This document shows positions 1-4,824 of a stretch of 9,409 nucleotides of DNA, piece after piece. Both the position numbers and the translations under genes were made by a program. The notes below the pieces were generated by a model. That model was not told where the DNA came from. It saw only the letters and a list, made by a program, of their open reading frames with translations, and ran no database searches. This DNA comes from Desulfuromonadaceae bacterium (GTDB taxonomy: Bacteria > Desulfobacterota > Desulfuromonadia > Desulfuromonadales > SZUA-540). The stretch is taken from assembly GCA_003250235.1 (NCBI GenBank), contig QKGY01000082.1:1-9409 (forward strand), written 5' to 3'. Position 1 is the first letter of the stretch, and each line of letters starts with the position of its first letter.

Positions 1-1404
1 AACCTGAAAATCATTGCCCGGGCCGGCGTAGGCATCGACAACGTGGATGTTGATGCTGCCAGCAACAAGGGGATTATCGTTGTTAATGCGCCCTTCGGAA
101 ACGTCAACTCGGCCGCCGAGCACACCATGGCCATCCTTCTTTCGTTGTGCCGTAATGTGACGGTAGCCAATGCGTCTCTCAAGTCCGGGGAATGGAAGCG
201 TGCTCCTTTTACCGGCTATGAGCTCAAGGGTAAAACCGTGGGAATCATCGGTCTGGGCAAAGTCGGAGGACGCGTCGCTCTGCGGTGCAAGGCGTTTGAG
301 GCGGAGGTGTTGGCCTGCGACCCGTATATTGCTGAAAAGCGGGCCGATGACTTGGGTGTGAAGCTGGTTTCCCTTGAGGACATCATCCGGTTCGCCGATA
401 TCATCACCGTGCATACCCCGCTCAACGAGGAAACCCGCGACCTGATCAATGCCTCCCATTTCCCCGGCATGAAAGACGGCGTGATTATCGTCAACTGTGC
501 CCGCGGCGGTATCATCAATGAAGAGGCGGTACTGGCTGCCCTTGAGAGCGGCAAGGCCAACGGCGCCGCATTTGATGTCTGGAGTCAGGAGCCTCCCCGC
601 ACGGACGTTCTGCAAAAACTGATCGGGCATCCGCGCATGGTCGTCACGCCCCATCTGGGAGCCAATACCTTCGAAGCGCAGAAAAACGTCGCCATCGATG
701 TCAGCCGGGAAATCGTCAATTACCTGGACGGACGCCCTATGGAAAATGCTGTCAACATCCCGAAGTTCGATCCGGATCTGATGGAACAGATGAAGCCTTT
801 CATGACGTTGATCAGCCAGATCGGCGATTTCATCTCTCAGTTGGCCGCCCCCAATCCCAACAAAGTTATTTTCACCTATAACGGCAAATTGGCCCGTTTT
901 GACTGCGCACCCCTTACGGTATGCGGACTGGCCGCCCTGCTCAATCGTCATACCGAGCAGGAGGTGAACATGGTTAACGCCCGTCTGATTGCCCGCAATA
1001 TGGGCATCGTCATTGAAGAGGTGCGTACCACGGAATCCGAGTCGTACTCCAACCTCGTCACCCTGGCTATGGAGACGCCAGAGGGCCGGAGGACGATCGC
1101 CGGGACCCTGTTTGAAGGGGTTCCCAAGATCGTCAAGATGAGGGATTTCATGACCGACTTCCAGCCGGAAGATTATATGCTGGTGATCAATTATGCCGAT
1201 CGGCCGGGCCTGATCGGCAAAATCGGCACCATTCTCGGTGAGGCTGGTGTCAACATAGGAAACATGAACCTCGGTCGCCGCCAGAAGGCTGGCGAGGCGA
1301 TGGTCGTTCTGTCGATCGACTCCCCGGCGGACGAGGCCACGCTCGAACGGATTGCCAAAGCGGTGGATGCCCGGTTCATCAAGGCTGTTCAGATACAGCG
1401 CTGA
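1..1404 (+). CDS. serA: D-3-phosphoglycerate dehydrogenase, 5'-truncated by window edge
   Basis: This enzyme oxidises 3-phosphoglycerate to 3-phosphohydroxypyruvate with NAD+, the first step of serine synthesis in the cytoplasm. The reading frame is open from base 1, so the start codon lies upstream; 467 codons are visible and roughly 60-70 N-terminal residues are probably missing. Counting from the first visible codon, RAGVGIDNVD is at 8-17, the NAD-binding glycine motif GLGKVG at 84-89, the catalytic Arg in NCARGG at 168, Glu in SQEPP at 197 and His in TPHLG at 218. Residues of about 250-375 fit the intervening allosteric-substrate-binding (ASB) domain of the long SerA type. Residues 393-467 fit an ACT domain, with DRPGLIGKIG at 400-409, as expected for serine feedback control (family knowledge). 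The gene ends TGA 14 bases before a strong hairpin terminator and converges on mqnD. A GTG at 43 opens the frame too, but it falls inside conserved sequence and is not the start. Confidence 0.96.
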   Translation, partial: NLKIIARAGVGIDNVDVDAASNKGIIVVNAPFGNVNSAAEHTMAILLSLCRNVTVANASLKSGEWKRAPFTGYELKGKTVGIIGLGKVGGRVALRCKAFEAEVLACDPYIAEKRADDLGVKLVSLEDIIRFADIITVHTPLNEETRDLINASHFPGMKDGVIIVNCARGGIINEEAVLAALESGKANGAAFDVWSQEPPRTDVLQKLIGHPRMVVTPHLGANTFEAQKNVAIDVSREIVNYLDGRPMENAVNIPKFDPDLMEQMKPFMTLISQIGDFISQLAAPNPNKVIFTYNGKLARFDCAPLTVCGLAALLNRHTEQEVNMVNARLIARNMGIVIEEVRTTESESYSNLVTLAMETPEGRRTIAGTLFEGVPKIVKMRDFMTDFQPEDYMLVINYADRPGLIGKIGTILGEAGVNIGNMNLGRRQKAGEAMVVLSIDSPADEATLERIAKAVDARFIKAVQIQR

Positions 1405-1418
1405 TAAAGTTCATTTCC

Positions 1419-1462
1419 GCACACAAAAAAAGCGACCCATGAGGGTCGCTTTTTTTGTGTGC
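1419..1462. terminator. Bidirectional intrinsic terminator between serA and mqnD
   Basis: A perfect 20-bp inverted repeat (arms 1419-1438 and 1443-1462) surrounds the 4-base loop ATGA. Its core is GCGACCC/GGGTCGC, flanked by an A7 tract on the left and a T7 tract on the right. On either strand this reads as a GC-rich hairpin followed by seven U residues. It lies 14 bases after the serA stop and 17 bases beyond the mqnD stop, which is ideal for terminating both convergent transcripts. Confidence 0.95.
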
Positions 1463-1479
1463 AAGTCTTGAATCTGGGG

Positions 1480-2316
1480 TCAGGAGAGGAACAGGGGCTT
1501 GTCACAGTGAGGGATAATCCCCCGTTCTTCGGCACGGTGCAGGAGGGTTTCAACGGCCAGAATTCCTTCTGCGCCCAGATCGAGGGAAAAGGGATTGACG
1601 TAGAGGGCAATGTGGCTGGCGATCACCTCGTCTGCGAGTTCCTGGGAGTGACGCTTGATGTATCCCTTTGAAATGTCCGGGTGCGCAAAGGCGTACGATA
1701 CGCTGTCGCGAAGGGCTCTGTCGATCATGGCAATGGTTTCGGTGCCCAAGGAGCGTTTGGCCAGGATTCCACCCAGAGGAATGGGCAGGCCGGTCTTCTC
1801 CTCCCACCAGGCACCGAGGTCCTGGACCTTGAACAATCCGGAGGCCTGATAGGTAAAACGCGATTCGTGGATGATGACGCCGGCATCGGCACGGCCTTCG
1901 ACAACAGCGCTCATGATGTGGTGGAAGGGAAGAATCAGGACGTCTTCAAACCCCTCGCCGTACAGTTGAAGCAGAAGGTTGGCCGTGGTCAGCTGGCCGG
2001 GGATGGCAATTTTTTTCCCCTTCAGGGCAGCCATGTCCATCGGCCTGGGTGCGATAACCAATGGCCCGCACCCTCTTCCCAGGGCTCCGCCACTGCGAAG
2101 AAGGGCGTAGTTGTCCCGCAGGTGACCGAGGGCGTGATAGCTGATTTTGGTCAGGTCAAGAACGCCCTCAAGAGCCAGACGGTTGAGCGTTTCCACATCC
2201 TCGAGCCGCTCCTGGAAACTCAATCCCCCGGCCGGAATACGACCATGAATCAACGCATGAAAGATGAACGTGTCGTTGGGGCAGGGCGAATAGCCGAGGG
2301 TCAATGGAGCGGTCAT
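1480..2316 (-). CDS. mqnD: 1,4-dihydroxy-6-naphthoate synthase (futalosine menaquinone pathway)
   Basis: MqnD converts the cyclic product of MqnC into 1,4-dihydroxy-6-naphthoate, the ring precursor of menaquinone in the futalosine pathway. The 278-residue length is normal for this periplasmic-binding-protein-like fold, which here is cytoplasmic with no signal peptide. Hallmarks are GYSPCPNDTF at 8-17, LEDVETLNRLALEG at 38-51, TKISYHALG at 56-64, RSGGALGRGCGPLV at 74-87, PGQLTTA at 106-112, IIHESRF at 148-154 (His150 fits the catalytic His described for the family) and DLGAWWEEKTGLPIPLGG at 166-183. The SPCPNDTF and HESRFTY segments favour MqnD over the related chorismate dehydratase MqnA. The ATG shares the ATGA of the mqnB stop (2313-2316), implying translational coupling, with AAGGA about 10 bases upstream inside mqnB. 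The TGA stop lies next to the shared terminator. A strand-opposite open frame over this gene is a shadow. Confidence 0.94.
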   Translation of the reverse strand: MTAPLTLGYSPCPNDTFIFHALIHGRIPAGGLSFQERLEDVETLNRLALEGVLDLTKISYHALGHLRDNYALLRSGGALGRGCGPLVIAPRPMDMAALKGKKIAIPGQLTTANLLLQLYGEGFEDVLILPFHHIMSAVVEGRADAGVIIHESRFTYQASGLFKVQDLGAWWEEKTGLPIPLGGILAKRSLGTETIAMIDRALRDSVSYAFAHPDISKGYIKRHSQELADEVIASHIALYVNPFSLDLGAEGILAVETLLHRAEERGIIPHCDKPLFLS

Positions 2317-3059
2317 GCCGGGACGTTCCTTTCTTCCCAGTTTTCAATCAGAGCCAGAACCCCCTGCTGCGCGATCAGTGCCGCGGAGCGCAGGTCCCAG
2401 CGGGAGAGATCCCGGTCTTCCACGATATTGGAAATTCCCCTGATTTCGAGAAACGGGGTGCTGTGCAACTGACAAATATGCGCCACGGCGGCCCCTTCCA
2501 TGTTTTCACAGATTCCGCCGGTGCGGCTTTCCATCCGTTTACCGGCGTCCGTGGTGCCGCAGCAGGTTGAAACGGTCACAAAGTGCCCGGCGGTCGCACG
2601 GCGTTTGGACGCAGCCGCGGTGGCCTCAATGATGGGGGTTGCCCGTTCGATAAACTGACGGTTGACGGGGAACTGGTTGAAATAGCGGACACCACATTTT
2701 TTGACCAGCGGAAAACCGATTTGCTCCATGTCGAGAAACCCTTCAGGGCTCAAAACGCCTTCATCACCATAGATTTCCGATGTTGCCAGCGCAAGGTCGC
2801 CAATCCCCAAGGGGGCTGAGGGGTAAGCTCCTCCGCAGCCAAAAGACAGAACCATCTCCGGTTTGCGGGTGCTGATCAGTGTCGCAGTGGCTGCCGCTGC
2901 GTTGACCTTGCCGACGCCACAGTGAAGCAGGCCGACTTGCCGACCTCTCAGGCTGCAGAGAAAGAGATCATAGCCGCCGCAATGAACAACCTCCCAGGGA
3001 GAGAGCTCCCTTCTTAGGAACTCGGTTTCGAGAGGAACGGCGGCGATCAGGGCAATCAT
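2313..3059 (-). CDS. mqnB: Futalosine hydrolase (MTAN-like nucleosidase)
   Basis: This cytoplasmic enzyme removes the base from futalosine or aminofutalosine, giving dehypoxanthine futalosine for MqnC. The 248 residues form one nucleoside phosphorylase/MTAN-type domain. Visible signatures are the N-terminal strand and acidic stretch MIALIAAVPLETEF, the glycine loop CGVGKVNAA at 47-55, SFGCGGAYP at 72-80, the nucleoside-binding ENMEGAA at 185-191 and RGISNIVEDRD at 207-217. MTAN enzymes have Asp as general acid in the RxISD motif; here it is Asn211, which I recall as typical of futalosine hydrolases but have not checked. With mqnD directly coupled downstream by a 4-base overlap, the futalosine role is much likelier than methylthioadenosine nucleosidase. 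The start is chosen because MIALIAAV matches the usual family N-terminus and no earlier in-frame start is seen close by. The ribosome binding site is weak (GGGA about 10 bases upstream). It follows the upstream 360-residue gene by 62 bases. Confidence 0.93.
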   Translation of the reverse strand: MIALIAAVPLETEFLRRELSPWEVVHCGGYDLFLCSLRGRQVGLLHCGVGKVNAAAATATLISTRKPEMVLSFGCGGAYPSAPLGIGDLALATSEIYGDEGVLSPEGFLDMEQIGFPLVKKCGVRYFNQFPVNRQFIERATPIIEATAAASKRRATAGHFVTVSTCCGTTDAGKRMESRTGGICENMEGAAVAHICQLHSTPFLEIRGISNIVEDRDLSRWDLRSAALIAQQGVLALIENWEERNVPA

Positions 3060-3121
3060 GGTGAATATCCCGGAAGAGAGGCTGGTGGCTTCAGCACAAA
3101 GAGGTCTGGATCATGGAAGGC

Positions 3122-4204
3122 TTAGGGCTTGAACCAGCCGCAGCGAATAAGGTCTCGACGAAGAAAGGCCCCCTGGTTCCGGACTACGCCCTGATACCAG
3201 AAACGTTCTTCGCGAACGGGGATGTCTCCGGGAGCATCGAGGCGTTTCCGCCGATCTGTCAGATTGTGCTGGAACTGCGCGTCCGCTTCGGCAAGGATCT
3301 CTTTGATCTTCACGGCCAGAGCCGGTGGGGATCCCTCGATCACGTACTGGATCATGTCTCTGAGCTTGAGACCCTGCTGATATTCCCAGAGATCCCCTTC
3401 AAAAGCGGCTTCGCATTCGTTGACGAAATCGTTCCAGTCCAGAAGAAGGCTGCCAAAATCTTCATCGGCAAAATCGACGAACTCGGAATGCCCTCGCAGG
3501 CACTGCTCAATACTGTCCTGCTCTTTTTTGGACAGGAAGAAAGACAGGGTTTCCTCAACCGGATACATATCGAATGTATCGACGATCTCCTGGCAGAAAT
3601 GCACATAGTCGAGGTCGTCCTGAGAGAGACCGGAAAGGTCGCCGGGGAGATCTACGGGGCCATGGCAGAGAAGCGAGAGATGGTCGTGCCCGAAATCTCC
3701 CGGTGTGGGAAGCTCGGGGATGTGGGCGAGGCCTTTGCGGGTCAGCATGTCGATAATTCTCAGGTGGTTGCCCGAGAAACAGGTAATGACCTTTTCTTCC
3801 GAATAGAAAAACTCCAGACCGGCTCTGTTGTTGGCCAGTCCGAAACCGACAAAGCCATCATGGATCAACCTCTGCAGGAAGGGTTTCAGCGTGTCGAGAA
3901 TTTCTCCAGTAGGCAGATAGGGTGAGTAGAACGTTGTGGGAACGGGTTGTTCGTCGGGAGCGGTCTCGAGTTCGTGCGGGTAATATTCCAGGATGAGGAA
4001 CGCTTCCGAACCAAAGAACCTGGCGACGCTGGAAAAGAGATCGACAATCTTCTCGACGCCGGCCATTATGGTAACCCGATAGGCGTCAGAGGAGTTTTCG
4101 AGAAGGGAAAAACAGTACCCCTCGCGCAGAGGAGATTTGCCCCGGCGAAGTTCACTCTCCCACAACTGGAGGCCGAAGGGTGTTTCGAAAGTCGAATGTG
4201 TCAA
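3122..4204 (-). CDS. Unrecognised 360-residue soluble protein heading the mqnB-mqnD operon
   Basis: I do not recognise this protein. The frame starts at TTG (4202-4204), supported by AAAGG seven bases upstream; the next Met is near residue 47, inside what looks like structured sequence. No signal peptide or membrane segment is seen. It is acidic and aromatic-rich. The N-terminal half (about 1-185) has alternating strand-like stretches such as FLILEYYPHE at 69-78, GFVGFGLANN at 117-126 and GLEFFYSEEKVITCFSGN at 129-146. The C-terminal half (about 195-355) looks helical, with SLLLDWNDFVNECEAAFEG at 252-270, LRDMIQYVIEG at 281-291 and a final basic/aromatic tail RFWYQGVVRNQGAFLRRD at 334-351. 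Seven Cys residues are scattered with no CxxC pair, so a metal site is not evident. The TAA stop is 62 bases before mqnB on the same strand, so co-transcription with menaquinone genes is likely. A link to menaquinone is inferred from context only. That it is a real gene is supported by its ribosome binding site, length and operon position. Confidence 0.8.
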   Translation of the reverse strand: MTHSTFETPFGLQLWESELRRGKSPLREGYCFSLLENSSDAYRVTIMAGVEKIVDLFSSVARFFGSEAFLILEYYPHELETAPDEQPVPTTFYSPYLPTGEILDTLKPFLQRLIHDGFVGFGLANNRAGLEFFYSEEKVITCFSGNHLRIIDMLTRKGLAHIPELPTPGDFGHDHLSLLCHGPVDLPGDLSGLSQDDLDYVHFCQEIVDTFDMYPVEETLSFFLSKKEQDSIEQCLRGHSEFVDFADEDFGSLLLDWNDFVNECEAAFEGDLWEYQQGLKLRDMIQYVIEGSPPALAVKIKEILAEADAQFQHNLTDRRKRLDAPGDIPVREERFWYQGVVRNQGAFLRRDLIRCGWFKP

Positions 4205-4211
4205 CGAGGAA

Positions 4212-4216
4212 CCTTT
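4212..4216 (-). promoter_or_regulatory. Ribosome binding site deciding the TTG start
   Basis: On the minus strand AAAGG, preceded by a run of A, lies seven bases before the TTG at 4204. No ATG or GTG lies between the upstream in-frame stop (TGA at 4253-4255) and this TTG, so the site supports TTG initiation for the 360-residue protein. Confidence 0.6.
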
Positions 4217-4246
4217 TTTTACAGGGAAACGGAAGGGTAAGAGGTT

Positions 4247-4267
4247 GCTGCTTCACGTGCAAGCAGC
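4247..4267 (-). promoter_or_regulatory. Hairpin at predicted 5' end of the mqn operon mRNA
   Basis: GCTGCTT (4247-4253) and AAGCAGC (4261-4267) form a perfect 7-bp stem with a 7-base loop. It begins within a few bases of the transcript start predicted from the minus-strand promoter and ends about 42 bases before the TTG start. A 5'-terminal stem of this kind can protect an mRNA from decay; alternatively the DNA may be a repressor site. Both readings are inference. Confidence 0.45.
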
Positions 4268-4275
4268 GTGATGCC

Positions 4276-4304
4276 ACGTTAGTTGATCCCGGAAAAAATG
4301 TCAA
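4276..4304 (-). promoter_or_regulatory. Candidate sigma-70 promoter for the mqn operon
   Basis: On the minus strand a perfect -35 TTGACA (4304-4299) is followed by a 17-base spacer and TAACGT (4281-4276), which keeps the key TAnnnT pattern of a -10 box. Predicted transcription starts near 4269, giving a leader of about 65 bases before the TTG at 4204. Position, strand and spacing all fit; the -10 match is only 3 of 6. Confidence 0.6.
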
Positions 4305-4519
4305 TATTGGGGCTGGCTGCCAGTGTATGGGAAAATGTGGCGAACCCGGACAAGGGCGGATGACGGCCAGCATAAGGCGTAAATCGGCCAGCCTGTTCCG
4401 GAAAATAACAAAACAAAAGTTTGCCTTTTCGTAAGCGGCTGCACGCGTTTTTAGGACATATTAATGGCGACTAAACCCCTCAAAAATAATCGTTTATTGT
4501 CAATAAATCTTTTTATCTT

Positions 4520-4532
4520 GAATAAATTATTC
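4520..4532. promoter_or_regulatory. Odd palindrome GAATAA-A-TTATTC upstream of the -35 box
   Basis: Two perfect 6-base arms surround a single central A, ending two bases before the -35 box of the rightward promoter. It lies in an AT-rich stretch that could also act as an UP element for RNA polymerase. Binding of a regulator is possible but unproven, and chance palindromes are more likely in AT-rich DNA. Confidence 0.3.
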
Positions 4533-4534
4533 TG

Positions 4535-4563
4535 TTGACAATTCAGGCTATTTTCGATATATC
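4535..4563 (+). promoter_or_regulatory. Candidate sigma-70 promoter for the carboxylase operon
   Basis: A perfect -35 TTGACA (4535-4540), a 17-base spacer and TATATC (4558-4563, 4 of 6 to TATAAT) make a good housekeeping promoter. AT-rich sequence lies immediately upstream. Transcription would begin near 4570, leaving a leader of about 255 bases before the carboxyltransferase start. The -35 lies in the right arm of an 8-bp inverted repeat, ATTGTCAA (4496-4503) and TTGACAAT (4535-4542). Confidence 0.65.
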
Positions 4564-4565
4564 GA
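4554..4565. promoter_or_regulatory. Perfect palindrome TCGATATATCGA over the -10 box
   Basis: This 12-base perfect palindrome overlaps the -10 hexamer of the rightward promoter, so a protein bound here would block RNA polymerase. It could be a repressor operator, or partly a by-product of a TATATC -10 sequence. Confidence 0.35.
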
Positions 4566-4590
4566 GGCAGAAATAAAACTACTTTTTATT

Positions 4591-4617
4591 TTTACTCAAA
4601 AGTTCAGTTTGAGTAAA
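4591..4617. promoter_or_regulatory. Operator-like inverted repeat TTTACTCAAA-N7-TTTGAGTAAA
   Basis: Two perfect 10-base arms (4591-4600 and 4608-4617) flank the 7-base spacer AGTTCAG. The site lies about 20-50 bases downstream of the predicted transcription start of the carboxylase operon, where a dimeric repressor would block elongation or initiation. It has no T-run after it, and the stem is AT-rich, so it is not a terminator. The regulator is unknown; none is encoded in the window. Confidence 0.6.
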
Positions 4618-4810
4618 CACTTCCGCCGTATGGGCAGAGCCCGGGAAGATTCCTGGTAAAAATTCCCAAAAAGGCGATTCGACAAAGGATTTCATGGCCG
4701 CTTTCTCTTGAGGGTCGGCATGATTGTCTTTTTTTAATTTTAGGCTGACTAAATGGGCCGGTCGTCGTGCCGGGGTGCCGGCGTTCCGTGCAGATCGTTC
4801 TTATCAATCA

Positions 4811-4816
4811 GAGGGA
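4811..4816 (+). promoter_or_regulatory. Strong ribosome binding site for the carboxyltransferase gene
   Basis: GAGGGA lies eight bases before ATG 4825 and decides this start over an in-frame ATG at 4753. The earlier start would add 24 residues without family resemblance and has only a weaker TAGG in front of it. Confidence 0.85.
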
Positions 4817-4824
4817 TACCCGAA

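Larger units (their letters stand above)
4205..4824. other. Divergent intergenic regulatory region, 620 bases
   Basis: This gene-free stretch separates the leftward mqn operon from the rightward carboxylase operon. About 4440-4620 is strikingly AT-rich against the coding flanks and holds most of the inverted repeats. It contains one candidate sigma-70 promoter on each strand, a 5'-end hairpin for the leftward transcript, a 27-base operator-like inverted repeat, two shorter palindromes and a rightward leader of about 250 bases. No RNA gene or known riboswitch class is recognised. A direct repeat CGGCCAGC at 4364-4371 and 4385-4392 has a 21-base period. Confidence 0.7.

Noticed and set aside
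1681..2472. Plus-strand open frame spanning the mqnD/mqnB junction
   Set aside because: It is antisense to two recognised genes and crosses their boundary, which a real gene under the same constraint would be unlikely to do.
3113..3925. Plus-strand open frame opposite the unknown 360-residue gene
   Set aside because: As neither product is recognised this was weighed carefully. The minus-strand frame is longer, has a ribosome binding site, a promoter at the right distance and an operon partner; the plus-strand frame would need to start inside the short gap before mqnB with no promoter.
4475..4503. Minus-strand -35 box TTGACA at 4503-4498
   Set aside because: No -10-like sequence lies 16-18 bases further on that strand (the position reads AGGGGT), so it is treated as part of an inverted repeat only.
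4694..4736. Possible intrinsic terminator in the carboxylase leader
   Set aside because: The stem is short, bulged and separated from the T-run by about seven bases, so it is not called as a terminator and is mentioned only as a leader feature.
4753..4824. Upstream ATG extending the carboxyltransferase by 24 residues
   Set aside because: The ATG at 4825 has GAGGGA at ideal spacing, while the extension is low in family resemblance and has only a weak TAGG before it.
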